In this document: in pieces, positions 12,349-23,610 of the stretch
Layout: every line of letters starts with the position of its first letter
How positions within the stretch are numbered: position 1 is the stretch's first letter
Origin: Aotearoamyces nothofagi
Taxonomy: Eukaryota > Ascomycota > Leotiomycetes > Leotiales > Tympanidaceae
Assembly: GCA_015345905.1 (NCBI GenBank)
Contig: JADDTR010000030.1
Location: 124,001 to 188,000 of the forward strand
Direction of reading: 5' to 3'
DNA: 64,000 bases
Position numbers and translations under genes: made by a program
The notes under the pieces: generated by a model
Seen by the model: only the letters and a program-made list of their open reading frames with translations
Database searches by the model: none
What the model was told of the DNA's origin: nothing

Positions 12349-13303
12349 TGATTGAAATAGTGGGAATGGGCGCAGTAAGGTATACCCGGCTTTCCTTTAT
12401 CTTTTTTTATCTTTATCTCTCACGAAGCTTCTATCTATTCTGACGAGGGTTTTAATTATGGATAATGCTTGCAGGACTTTTTTTTGTTGCGTATGACCTC
12501 GCCTGAAGCAGTCACTCAGTGATGTGGATGTGCGTAATAGTAAAGTTTACATTTCATTATCATTCGAGAGTCTCAGACTTTATAATCGATGCGCTTCTAA
12601 CTCCTCTATGCGGTCCAATACTCCATCACTCAGTTTCCCTTCCCTAGTCCCTTTTTTTTCTTCCAAACTCCAGGTACCATACTGCCAATGCGTGATCTTT
12701 ATTTCTCGTTTTTCGTATGTCGTATCGCGTATCGCGTATCGCGTATCGGGCACCAGTCCACCATTCTACTCGATCACTGCAAACCGGCCATCACCACTGC
12801 AAACCGACCATCACCCACACACCGAATCATGGGGTGACCAAAAACTACCCCAGACCGTATCGTGTCGCGTCAGCAGTCCGCTTCTGGAGCTTTCTTATCA
12901 TCCATGCATACAGTACAACAAAGTAATGCTTGCAGCCAAGCCTCGCGGCTTAAGATGATAACACGTCCTCTCCCGTCCAGGGGTTCGGACATTGTGCTCA
13001 CGTTATGGTTGTTAGCCACACTGCGATGAGTACCTTGCTCAACAAGCCGTGCATGGGTAGCAGTATGTCAAGAGTACAGGCATGTACGGTGACAGACGAG
13101 AGATGTCCTACACAGCCTCCATCACTGTATTTCGCGAATTTTACCACGTGCCTGTGGTTGGTATTAGGCGTACTTTCTTCATAATTATACAGACGAAACT
13201 TACTATATTAATCACAACTAAAATGTCGTATAATATAAAGATACTTGATAAAAGCCGTCTATGTCGCACCTGGTAGCAGTATTCGTCTAAATCATTACAC
13301 AAT
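12349..13303. other. Convergent 3' intergenic region
   Basis: No gene is seen. The lipase gene (+) and transporter gene (-) converge here. It holds a GTATCGC-type heptamer repeat at about 12721-12748 and a duplicated CACTGCAAACCG unit at about 12775-12815. Confidence 0.65.
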
Positions 13304-14723
13304 TTACGTATGAGCGATACTCCGTTTTCGATGAACTCGCCATAACTCCAACATGATCGCGCTGGAGGCAATATACATAACGCCAGCATATATCTGAGGG
13401 TGTAGAAACTCGCGACTAGAGTCTGGATTTCGAAGTTTAAGTGCAATGACTTCCGAGACTTCAACATGTCAGCATATCCTCGATGCCGAAGCAGCTTGGA
13501 GATCTTACAGGTCGTCGGTAAGGTGATGGTTATCCACATCAAGGACAACAGAGAAGGCAATTCTTGCAATCCAACTACCTCCGTACATACCGGTCCAACC
13601 GTCTGCTTAAATTAGCATCTCTCTTCGCACTCGAGAAGTCAAACCTACCATCCAGAAAATTCCCATCACCATACCATTCACAATGGCATAAAAGATAGTG
13701 ACACCATATGACCTTGCCGGGATCCAAATCACAAATACCGACACTCCACATGCAAAAGTCAAGCTACCAGCTGTCTGAATCCTACCAAGACGATCACTCA
13801 CTATCCCAGTAAGTGGACGTCCTATTGCAACGCCAACATTCAACATGCCAGTTATTATTGCACTTTGAGTTGTATTCAAACCAATCGAGCGACCAAAATC
13901 TGACAGCGAGTAGAGCAACACCATGTAACCAAGCATATTCACAAAACCCCATCCAAGCACCAGCATGACTTCATAACGACGTAGCAGCTTCCTGTCGAAG
14001 GGATGCTGTTTCGGTTGGACGATGTGGTTACGGCTTTTCATTAACAATGTCGCGATGACGTTCATGCCACCACTTGCAAGGCCGGTTAGGCGTAATGCCC
14101 AGGCGAGGGAGATATGGTCAATCATTAAGCGAGTGGTTAAGGAGAATATGATGCCTCCAACACCAGATCCCGCACTTGTGATGCCATTTGCAAGACTACG
14201 GCGACGAGAGAACCATTGCGGCAGGACAGCGATGCCAGGGACGTAAGTGAAGCCAATTCCACAGCCAACGAGCACTCCCTGAGTTAGATAGAGATGCCAG
14301 ATCTGCGTTGCAAATGATGCTGCGATGAAGCCGCCGGTTTGGAAGGCGACGCCTAAGAGCATAGGGAGGTGAATACCGTAGTGCCGGACAAAAATTGTCA
14401 CGATAGGCGCTGTAATCATGGACATGCCAAAGATCAGACCGCCAATGAGAGCGTAGTCAACATCTGTGGATCCGGGGAAGTTTGATATTTCCAGGTAGTA
14501 GGCTAGATAGACACCATAGGACTATAGGCTGTTAGCACGAGCTGTGATAAAGTACTGCGGTTGGAGACCTTACAGCCGCAACGCCCCAAGTAAAACCATT
14601 CAATACGAAACAAGCAAAAACAATAACCCAACCATAGCCACCGTCGGGCGGAGGAGCAACCTCAACGATACACACCTCATTTTCAACCGGCTCAAGCTGC
14701 ATGTCTAGTGCATTTGGAGCCAT
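13304..14723 (-). CDS. MFS transporter, monocarboxylate-transporter (MCT/Mch) type
   Basis: Four exons: 14574-14723, 13649-14521, 13509-13602, 13304-13458, with introns of 52, 46 and 50 bp, all with good branch sites (GCTAAC, GCTAAT, GCTGAC). The spliced product is 423 aa. The N-terminal PPPDGGYGWVIVFACF is the diagnostic MCT-family first-helix motif (DGGWGW type). About twelve hydrophobic segments follow, with SDRLGRIQ between the halves as in MFS loop 8-9, and TVGPVCTEVVGL near the end. Fungal relatives (Mch1-5) move small acids, riboflavin or unknown substrates, so the substrate cannot be read from sequence. The start at 14723 (MAPNALDM) is preferred, but an in-frame ATG at 14807 would add 28 residues. 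Confidence 0.88.
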
Positions 14724-15376
14724 GATCTGGAACTCTACCTTCTTAGATTCAAAGATAATAATAACAGTGACAGTCGTGTCTCGTGAGAATTTGGCATACG
14801 AAAACAATCATCAAACCCGTAACCAAAGATTCCTACAGACACCTCAAAAACGAATTTATAATCCAATAGCATCTGCCGAAGCTCAATACACGACACACTG
14901 GGAGGTTTGCAAGCTGCTAATGCGGTCATGGCATTCTCTGAAACATAAAAGGGGCTCAGAGCAGTTCATAATCAGACGGGAGATGCGAGGTCACATCTGT
15001 AATATATTCAGCAGTCCTCCGCGTTTATATATGTAGTTTTCCATATGTGTGTAGTGGAGTAGCCGTGACCGGAATTCTAGCTCGGTTCAACGAGGGATGA
15101 TCGACGGCATCGGCCAATGACAATTCATGCCGGGGGCTTCAATCGGGTCGGCCGAAGCGACATATCACGTGCTGTAATAGATGATTGATTCAGATGACTT
15201 TGGTTGGCTGAGAAGCACAGCATGCAATGAAAGACTAGAGAACCTGAAAATTCTATTCTAGTCTATTGAAGTCGCTATATCAGCCTCTGTATCTCTAGGA
15301 TGCCGTGTTAAAACTTATCTCTAGGATATCTAAACTCCAAAGACAATTACTCTCCGTAAAACAAACGTCTATCCTA
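14724..15376. other. Upstream region of the MFS transporter gene
   Basis: No gene is seen. It contains the transporter promoter and the 3' flank of the peroxidase gene. A CCAAT pentamer occurs on + at about 15113, and CACGTG occurs near 15166, both common in fungal promoters and not decisive. Confidence 0.5.
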
Positions 15377-16404
15377 TCACAATTTAGCTCTGAATTTCTT
15401 ATTTTGATCTGAGAGCGGGCCAGCCTCATTTCCAGGGACTTTGTCATCGCTGCTCTTCGTCGGATTTCCAGGCGTAGACTTTTTCTTCGGTGCAGAGACA
15501 TATCCTCCAAGTTCGTTATCGGAATTCGTGATATTCCCATCAGCATCTCTCTGAATACCCAGCTCAATCAACTTCGCGAACACCTTGGCAAAAGCCTCAA
15601 AAAAGGCTTCCTTATCTTCTGCGTACTTCTTGACCCATGGTAAAAACTCCTTATCCTTCGTCAATGCGAGATCAGTTGGCAACATCATAAGCTCGACCTC
15701 GGTGTCCTCGTCGTAGTTGACAAATTGAGTGAGGCCATTATCAAGCTTCTTCTTCTTCCATTCAAGACCTAACATGAGCTTAAAGTATTGGTTCGAAAAT
15801 CGTGTTGGGTTGTTAACCCATGCTCCTTCAAATCCACTTCTATCGCTGTGACATCGTCCAAGGTTATGTGCGCCACTCAATGCCACGATCTCTTGGTCAG
15901 TGAATCCCATTCGGTAAAATATATGTCGTAGATGATCGGCGCCCTGTGCGCCGTCTGGAAGTCGTCCACGAGATGGGAGTTTCGAGTCATTGACATAATC
16001 TGTACGCCCTCCCTTCCACTCAATGTCTGGTCCGCCCATCGCTTTTATCGCAACTACACCCGCTAGTGTCCATAAGTCGGCATATGTGATCCAGGGATGC
16101 TGTTCTTTTATAGGCTCGAGGAAGACACGGGCGTGTTGTAGGCCGGCATTGGCAGGATCGCCGCCTTCGGTTTCGTATCGCATACCGGCACCGTTGGAAC
16201 CACCAGTATCGGTTTCGGCGTCATACGTACCGGACGAGTGCCTGTAAAGGTGTCAGACAGATATATTTCTTGGAATCTAGAGATTGTAGCATACCACGCA
16301 AGTCTCACAAGGACCGGGCCGGCGCTGCCATCATCGTATTCGGGCTGTTTCAGCAGCTTCACAATATCCTTGCGCACCGCTTCGAAGTCGCCTTTATTAC
16401 TCAT
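15377..16404 (-). CDS. Cytochrome c peroxidase/ascorbate-peroxidase-type haem peroxidase, cytosolic form
   Basis: Two exons, 16295-16404 and 15377-16241, joined through a 53-bp intron (donor GTATGC, acceptor CAG) exactly inside the distal haem motif, giving LVRLAWHSSGTYD. The product is 324 aa. Class I peroxidase residues are visible: Arg34, Trp37 and His38 on the distal side, proximal His162 in [12 protein letters not shown], and Trp178, the radical site of yeast CCP. The C-terminal 40 residues are a Lys/Pro/Ser-rich tail. There is no presequence: [10 protein letters not shown] starts directly at the fold, so this is the cytosolic paralogue and not the mitochondrial intermembrane enzyme. It reduces H2O2 using cytochrome c or another donor; the donor is not readable from sequence. 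An ATG at 16422 would add six residues. Confidence 0.92.
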
Positions 16405-16894
16405 CGTGATGTCTATAAGCAAGGGAATTTAAAAGAAAGCTACACGTCCAAAGATATAGGAAGAAACAAGCAGAGAAAGAGAGAGACGAAAGTGGCAAAG
16501 GGAGACATCAGAAGAAAAAGCCCGGAAGCGATGTATACTTCGCCGGGGACCGAGGTATCGCATATGCGAGAAGTTGGGGCATGACGGGGCGCGCGAATTA
16601 GCTGGGGTAATTGGGGGTAGTATTGTAGTATTGTGGGTCTGTCTTTTATGATTTCATGGCGCGATAGCTTAGGCTTAGGCCAGTGGTGTCGTCAACTAAA
16701 GTGAGGCCTATTACAGTGCCGCCAAACATCTTTCTCGGAGCGCGGCTGAGCCGAGGTCGGAGATTCTTTTGATAAAACCCGCAGATGTTATTGGTGTCTG
16801 ATATGGGAGATTAACAAGGCTGCAGAGCCGGCTACCTCATGCACGTGTATTTCCCGAAATCACATGCCAAAAGCTCAGCTTTATAGCTGAGGCT
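16405..16894. other. Peroxidase upstream region
   Basis: No gene is seen. It includes the peroxidase promoter and the 3' flank of the hydrolase gene. The first 80 bp upstream of the peroxidase ATG are purine-rich on +, so the leader is pyrimidine-rich, as is usual for fungal mRNAs. Confidence 0.5.
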
Positions 16895-18280
16895 TCATAG
16901 TTGGGAATGCTCTACAAGCCACTGGCAGATGTCAGTGATCACATCCTCGTGCACATGGCCCTCCTGCTCATAGTCTCTGGGCGTCGATGGCTTCTCGCCC
17001 GAGACGAACACGTGATTCAGACCATCATAGACACGAAACACGGCGTCTTTCTGTTTACCCAGACCGGCTCGCCATAACTTCAGATCGTCCTCGACCGTGA
17101 CCTGATAATCACGTGAACCCTGAAGGACAGCTATTGGAATCTTCAGTTGACTAGCAATTGCGACTGGGTCAGTATCACGGACATCAATCCAATACGCAGC
17201 TGTCGTCCCAGGAAGGAGCCGTTCAACTGGAATATCCTTTGTGAAACTTGGGCTGTCGATAATGTTGGCATAGACCTGAAACCTCTCGACATCTTGCTGG
17301 GATGCAAATGCGGGACTGTGATCCAATGAGGCCAAATAGGCCACTTGACGAACAGCTGCTTGATGCATTGGTTGTGCTGCTCCAGCCAGCAAGATGAGAC
17401 CTGCTATCGACGCCTCTTTTGCAACTCTAGGTGCTACAGTTCCTCCGAGGCTGTGACCGAGCATGTAGACCTGCTTCCCTCTCATAGTTTCCTGTCCTTG
17501 GAGTGCGTGGATAGCCTCGATAGCATGCGGAAGGTACTCCTGAGCCAATGTGAACGTCTTCATCTCTGCAATCTTGTCTGCATTCGAAAAAGTGACTTTA
17601 TCAAAACGCAAGACCGCAATTCCCTTCGTGGATAGACCCCAGGCAATGTCTTTCAATATCTTGTTCAGTTCGACTGTCCCGTCTCGATCGATTGCACCTG
17701 ACCCACCAAGTAAGACAATACCAGCAACGATATCACCTGTGGGTACGCTTATCGTTGCGCCGACAGAAAGTCCACCAGCACTCAATGTTATATCTTTTTC
17801 GACAAACTTCGTACCATCAGCATATTCAGGCGCTTTCCAGCGCGATATGGTCGTCTTATCCTCGGGCTTGATTCGGAATCCCGTCAACAATCCATCAGCA
17901 TTAATACTGATAACAGCTACCAGCTTGCCCTTCTCAAAGCTTAAGGATACTTTGGCTACTGAGCCATTACCGATGCCTTCTATGGCCGGCGGATTGATAG
18001 AGATCAGTTCGCCATAGAGCGTCGCAAGCGATGTCCATGCAACATCCAGCAGAGTCTCCGAAACCAGAAATCGTTTTGCAGGCGTAAAGCACTCCCTGAT
18101 CTTGGCGGACTGTCGCGTTCGAGCAAGATGGAGCACGTGAAGCGCTATTCTACGTGATGAAGATGATGCTACTGGAGAAAGCGAGCGCTTGGTTGATGGA
18201 GCCCCAAAGATGGAGTAGAAGAGCGTCTGTAGAGACGCTATAACGGAAATGAGGAGATTAAAGAAGCTTATAATTAGCAT
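16895..18280 (-). CDS. Alpha/beta hydrolase with N-terminal DUF3887-like domain
   Basis: A single uninterrupted exon of 461 aa. Residues 1-25 form a hydrophobic segment that could be a signal anchor. Residues about 50-145 resemble the DUF3887/NTF2-like module (TLYGELISI...GNGSVAKVSLSFEKGKL...GLLTGFRI) that precedes hydrolases in many bacterial proteins. The hydrolase domain has the nucleophile elbow GHSLGG (Ser277), acid QGSRDYQV (Asp391) and GLNHVF (His423), a complete triad. The nearest described architecture is a bacterial serine esterase/aminopeptidase-like hydrolase, so horizontal origin is possible. The ATG at 18278-18280 is the only start that includes the hydrophobic leader. Substrate unknown. 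Confidence 0.85.
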   Translation of the reverse strand: MLIISFFNLLISVIASLQTLFYSIFGAPSTKRSLSPVASSSSRRIALHVLHLARTRQSAKIRECFTPAKRFLVSETLLDVAWTSLATLYGELISINPPAIEGIGNGSVAKVSLSFEKGKLVAVISINADGLLTGFRIKPEDKTTISRWKAPEYADGTKFVEKDITLSAGGLSVGATISVPTGDIVAGIVLLGGSGAIDRDGTVELNKILKDIAWGLSTKGIAVLRFDKVTFSNADKIAEMKTFTLAQEYLPHAIEAIHALQGQETMRGKQVYMLGHSLGGTVAPRVAKEASIAGLILLAGAAQPMHQAAVRQVAYLASLDHSPAFASQQDVERFQVYANIIDSPSFTKDIPVERLLPGTTAAYWIDVRDTDPVAIASQLKIPIAVLQGSRDYQVTVEDDLKLWRAGLGKQKDAVFRVYDGLNHVFVSGEKPSTPRDYEQEGHVHEDVITDICQWLVEHSQL

Positions 18281-19615
18281 TGTGGAAAGCCTGATGCCAT
18301 TTAATTATAGTGCACCCTGTTTTTCGATACGATATGCAAACAACTAGTACTCCGTAGGTGTATATTATTTGTTTGAGGGGTGTGGAGGGCGTGAGGCGGT
18401 CGGAATTCTACACAGACGACGTCGCATCGGTTCCCGCATTCTAGGCTTCTCTAAGATACCTAGTACCTGCGGAGTACGGAGTAACCTAGTTAATAGAGAA
18501 GGCATAGATGATCCTACAAGTACTACAGTAGGCATATATACAAGACGTCTAGATAACGAGACATCACCTTCCAGGTCGATCTCAAAGCCTCGAGTTTCTC
18601 GGATTTCGTCACGTAGCTGAGTCGTGGTGAGAGGATGCTGATGATGCCGGGCATGCTAGGTAAGCTGAGTATCCGGGGTATTTTGGGGACCCTACATCGT
18701 AAACCAGCCAAAAGCAGGCATGTCTAACCACAGCGCGATGCCTTGCATGAACTGGATGGAGCACCGTGTTCACTAAGATGAAAATTTAAATGCACAACAT
18801 GTATGATGGGGCAATGATAATTCCCATCGTACGCTCCCATGCGATTGCGATCTGGGCGCGGGGGAAATGAGTGTTCGTGTACGCGGCAGTAGTAAGGTGC
18901 GCCTAAGTACTTCCGTATGGTAGCTACACGCGTCGAAACAGCGCCTTCTAATATCCCCTTCACCTCTGTCAGATCTCAGCCCGAGACATGCATGCATGCG
19001 CTTGCTCTCATGTGATATATCATCAGGTTGGCTTTTGGCGCGCCCACACCCTCCTCGGGCAGTGCTGTCAGTTATGGCTCCGAGCACAGCTATTCTCACT
19101 TTCCGCGCGCCACGTACCTGCATCCGTCACCAGCTTTCTTCCTCTCCTTAGCAAGACCATTTATTGTGCTGAGACACCACCTGAAAGAGCCAAACGCCAT
19201 CTCTGGCAGGTCCAATCGACTATCGTTGTATATTTTACGTGCGATTACCGAGTTTCGGATCTTGATGGAGTGTCACAAACTACTCTTCCTTTCTATCACA
19301 ACTCACAAACCCTCATCTCAGCGTTCGTCTCTACAGCCTAATGGAGCTTTATTTGCAGATCTGGCGTCTAGACTCTGCAATTGTTGGTTCATTAAGCAGC
19401 TCCATTGAGACTCTGGCCCCGGGATAAATCTAATAGTCTCACGAGGTGCTTCCCTCCTCTTTCAGGAGGCTCAGCAAATCGTCTATAAGATGCTGGACAC
19501 AGCTACCAGGTGGGTTCTTCTCTTCAGCAAACATTTACACTCTTTTATTATCTCTCCTCATCTACATCTCCTGCCCTTACGGTACACCACATTCTTTTGC
19601 ACCAACCCGACCAAA
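18281..19615. other. Intergenic region, divergent promoters
   Basis: No gene is supported. It lies between the hydrolase (-) and GPI-protein (+) genes. Near-palindromic TACTCCGTA/TACGGAGTA motifs occur at about 18348 and 18470. A pyrimidine-rich leader precedes the + strand gene from about 19530. Confidence 0.6.
19484..19489 (+). promoter_or_regulatory. Possible TATA element upstream of GPI-protein gene
   Basis: TATAAG lies about 130 bp before the chosen ATG at 19616, with a CT-rich tract between them, which is a typical fungal core-promoter layout. Inferred only from spacing. Confidence 0.35.
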
Positions 19616-20203
19616 ATGCTCTTCTCCAAGCTCTCCATTCTGGCAACGGCCTCTGCCATTTTCAGCTCAGCTGCAGCTTCCTATATCAACGCAACTGTGA
19701 CGACCGAGGGCATCACGGTCCTGACAACGGTGTGCCCAATGACCAGCTTGTATACCAGCGAGGGTATCACATATACCAAGATATATACCACCACAAGCAC
19801 CATCACTAGCTGTGCAGGCGGATGCCATAAGACAGAGCTTCCTCCACCTCCACCAGTTCCTACCAACGCCACGGTGTACACAACCGTCTGCCCATTCACG
19901 AGCCTGTATATTATCGAGGGAATCACATATACGAAGATCTACTCCACTACAAGTACGATTACTAGTTGCCCTGGTGGATGTGCCCTAACGAAGTCATCCT
20001 CGAGCAACTACACCGCTCCTACTATCCCGGCCAGCCCCCTCACGGCAGATATAAGCACCATCGTCTATTCGGGCTACACTGAGATTGTTCCCGTCACGTC
20101 TGCGACTGCAACAACATCCAGCCCAGCGCAGTTCACCGGAGCCGCCAATGCTATCAAGCCTGCCGGTGCCTTTTTGGCCGCTGGCCTACTTGCCTTCCTG
20201 TAG
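19616..20203 (+). CDS. Secreted, Thr-rich, GPI-anchored cell-wall protein
   Basis: 195 aa, one exon. I start at MLFSKLSILATASAIF because it gives a clean signal peptide with a cleavage region after SSAAAS; an upstream in-frame ATG at 19490 would bury it. Two modules of about 45 residues repeat: each has TVCPxTSLY, EGITYTKIY, TTSTITSC and a closing GGC, so each holds paired cysteines. A Pro-rich linker separates them. The end is a Ser/Thr-rich stretch and a hydrophobic tail AGAFLAAGLLAFL after small residues (TGAAN), the pattern of a GPI anchor signal. It would sit in the plasma membrane or wall, heavily O-glycosylated. The function is unknown beyond a surface role. Confidence 0.85.
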   Translation: MLFSKLSILATASAIFSSAAASYINATVTTEGITVLTTVCPMTSLYTSEGITYTKIYTTTSTITSCAGGCHKTELPPPPPVPTNATVYTTVCPFTSLYIIEGITYTKIYSTTSTITSCPGGCALTKSSSSNYTAPTIPASPLTADISTIVYSGYTEIVPVTSATATTSSPAQFTGAANAIKPAGAFLAAGLLAFL

Positions 20204-21588
20204 AGACTTCACGTTAAGAGTTTATATATTCCTGTACACCATTCTTTCAAAAGTGGTTGACTTCGATGTTATATTTCGGTTAGTGATATTGGAGAAGATT
20301 GGAGGATTGGGGTGATTATGACGATATGCCACGTCGAGGCTTAGGAACCGAATGGCTGGGTTGAGGGACGATGTTTACTTCTTGTTGAACCTCTTGTGAT
20401 GTATGACAGTTATAATGTCCTCGTCCTAATATCGATGAACATGGCCGATTGTAAGGTTGAAAATATGTGATTCTCTTGTATTCGATAGAATGAGATCTCG
20501 CAACGTGGTGGAGAATTATGCCGAATCAACACAACATAGTTATCAATAACTCATTCTTGCCCTGTACAGTACCATACAGAACTTTTAACCTCCAGCGGAC
20601 TGAGTGTATTCAGCGTCGCCGACGCAATTCACCCACGTTACATTCAACGTAACAGTTAAGCCTGTCGCAATGCAGCCTCAGCATGTAGAGGCCGGTTGCC
20701 GAGAGACGACAGAGACGGAAGGATATATCTTCTACCAATCCATTGAAAAACAATGCAGCCTGGGGCAGACAGCGGCTGTTTGGATGTGAATTCCCGGGTT
20801 CGACTACCCACCGCGCTCCGTACTGTTCACAAACGGACTAGCGGCAATCTGCCTTACAAGAGGTAGAGAGCATCTTCCCTCCTTCTATTGTAAGTTCCCT
20901 GAGGCTTGTGGGATATCTGGATGCTTAAAGAAGCTCGTATCTACTGCTTTAGAGCTCTGTCTCGCTGTCCATTTCTTTCACAAACAAATGCATTTAACAT
21001 CGGTATTCTGTTCATTCAATCTTGCTATATCTTCTCGTTTGCATTCTTGTTAACATTCACACAGCGACTCAAATCAAAGGATTCGTTGAACAGAATGGAA
21101 GAGATGACGGTTATGTGCTGTATAAGTACAATGTAATGACACCATCTACCGTGGATTGATCGAGAAGGATGGAGTAGCCTCACGGTCGTTGAACATTGGC
21201 AAGTTCTGACAAGAACGAGCTCAAAATCATTGTCGACAAGGGCGTTGTTGATCTTGTCTCCGCTGTTGAACTTCTCAATTGTTCAAACGTTGGCAGCACC
21301 TATGAAGCGAGGCCGGTGGGACTTTCGATGAGCTAAATAGGCAATATCGAGATGTATGTACAGTACAGTAAATGCTCCGCCCCATTTCAGCGCTGAATGC
21401 CCTCTTGCTACGAAAATGGCCTTCATACTAATGCCAATCCATTATTTTACCTTTGACTTCTCTATTCTACTTTTGCAGGACAAGTCAAACACGTTTCTGT
21501 CTCTCTTCAACCGTCTTTTGGAGCAATCGTAGAGCAGGGATCGTGTGCCAATCGCCGGGGTAGCGAAGCATCTACCCGTTGATATACG
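20204..21588. other. Intergenic region, no gene seen
   Basis: About 1.4 kb containing only short frames without family features. The first 300 bp are the 3' flank of the GPI-protein gene, the last few hundred the upstream region of the zinc-cluster gene. A GGGTTCGACTACCC stretch near 20798 is not part of a tRNA fold. Confidence 0.6.
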
Positions 21589-23135
21589 ATGAAGGATATT
21601 CACGACAAACACAACGGCATTGAGCAGTCAATCCAAGCATCGCAGCGGCAAAATAAAACTCGAGAACGAAATAGAGCAGCCAAAGGCTGGGAGGTTTCAT
21701 TAAAGGCGAGGACTTCTACCTTCCACTTTGGCAATCCTAGTGCTCCTGTGAAGGAGCGCCGACGTCGTCCATACGTACCAGAGCGACGAAAGGAAGTTGC
21801 TCGAATCAGGGAAATCGGATCGTGCGATAAATGCAAAGTATCGAAAACAAGAGTAAGATCTATACTACTGTATTATATATGGTGCATGTAAAATTGTTGC
21901 TAATGAGCAAGTATCAGTGCGACCCCACTCATCCAAGACCTTCGCGTCCACTCCCACTCGACGATTATGTCAACGGCTCTCAGCGTTTCGAAGAATTCCG
22001 ACTGGGCAACGAGAAGCCCTTGGATGTGGATGAATATAAATGGGATTTGAATAGGAAGATATCAGTTTATGAGGAGAGTATAACTTCTACATCTACTACC
22101 TCTTCAACTAGCCAAGAAGACAACAACAGAGATAATAAGCGTCCTAGAGCGACCGAGGAAGGTAGTTCAGGCCCAGCCCATAAATCGAAACCTCGAGAAG
22201 GAAATAGATCACTGGGAGGCAACACGATAACAGCCAAGGAGCAACGTCCTATTCAATCAGGGCCAAAGCCACAAGTTCTGACATTTCGATTGGAACCACG
22301 GGAAAATGCGAAGCCCAGACCAGCCAAACAAAAGCTGCCACGAAGTCAGAGTAATAAGCATACTCTGACAGATCTCACTCCGAACTCGCCCAGCTTTAGT
22401 GGATTTAATAATGACCCCAAACGTCACTCTATACTCCATCAGCCTACCCCCCCAAAAGCTACTTCATCCATCGGAGATGTTTTCGGACATGAGAATATCT
22501 GGCAACAAACCCAGACGGCTGCAATAGATAACGAAAGTTGGTTTGATTCTCAACAATTATTGAACGAAAATTACCCAGCTAGCCGCCAAACACCTGAAGG
22601 CTCATGTCCTCGTGCGGTGTATAGTTTTCAGAGCTACCCTCCTCCGAAAGAATCAGAAGGGCGCGGTCACACATCCAGCAATCTTCAAATTCGATCCTTC
22701 GCATCGGAATATTACCATACGCCGCTTCCTTCAGAAGGAATCCATCCCAAAGAGATTTCGCCAAACCAATTTACTCAGTATCCAACGACGAATAACGTCG
22801 GACATGGCGAGCAGGCTTCCTGGGAAGATGATATAACCGATACTGTTTTCAGCAGACAGGCTGACAGCGATGCTAACGCCAACTTTTCGATGCTCTCAGA
22901 CGACAATACATATGTTCAGGATTCAAACTCGACGGTTCAGGATTCAAACTCGACGGCTGGACCTACGGAGACAGATTGGGATGCAAGTACATTGACCGGC
23001 AACAACAGCGACATGGAAGCACACATGTTCACAAGTGCTGAGAGCGCCGGCGACAACATGTTAGCAAATTTAGAAAAGCAAGACTACGGAGATCTATTCT
23101 GGTCAGGGTATTCAGAGGCATCAGGGTATTACTAA
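21589..23135 (+). CDS. Variant zinc-cluster-like protein, possible transcription factor
   Basis: Two exons, 21589-21852 and 21918-23135, joined across a 65-bp intron (donor GTAAGA, branch TGCTAAT, acceptor CAG), giving 493 aa. The junction creates CDKCKVSKTRCDP, the first half of a fungal Zn2Cys6 cluster (C-x2-C-x6-C). At the exact positions expected for Cys4 and Cys5 the protein has Arg (CDPTHPRPSR), and no sixth Cys follows, so a normal binuclear zinc site cannot form. A basic stretch ERRRRPYVPERRKEV precedes it. The rest is Ser/Thr/Asn-rich and acidic toward the end, like an activation region. A 21-bp unit is duplicated near 22914, repeating VQDSNST. Either a diverged regulator or a protein that lost DNA binding. 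Confidence 0.7.
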
Positions 23136-23610
23136 AAATATCTTCACTACGGAGTAGAACCAGACTACTTGAAAACCCACTACAGGACGCATATGGGTGT
23201 TGTTTATGAATACTCACTTCACGATTAACAGATTGACTAATATTGAGATTGGATCTCTACATATATGGGGTTTAAAAGATGCATTCAATTGGAACTTTCT
23301 TTGGAGATACCTCGGAGCATAGGGATTGGTTTGAGATCATGATAAATGAATAGGTACCTGCGATGAATACGAATCGCTTATGTAGCCATCCTCGTATCAT
23401 AAACGTCTCCTTATACTGTAGCTGTGTTTACAATGTTTCTTTCTTACTTCTGATCATGTTGACAAAAAGACGCAATAACTTCCTGTAGTTCAAGTGAATA
23501 CACTCCGTATGCAATTTTCCACCATTAACGCCCTCAGCACAAAGCCCAAGCAGCCAGCTCATGCTAGATTTACTCAGCAAGTAATCTCTAATCTTCCCAG
23601 TCGACCCTCG
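23136..23610. other. 3' flank, no gene seen
   Basis: This is the 3' region of two convergent genes. It contains another TACGGAGTA motif at about 23148 and ACTCCGTA at about 23502. Nothing else is supported. Confidence 0.5.

Noticed and set aside
13141-13569. 142-codon minus frame as a separate gene
   Set aside because: It reads through a 50-bp intron of the MFS transporter into the wrong frame; the spliced frame gives the expected transporter C-terminus.
20740-20825. Possible tRNA 3' end around GGGTTCGACTACCC
   Set aside because: The T-stem does not pair over five bases and no cloverleaf can be drawn upstream.
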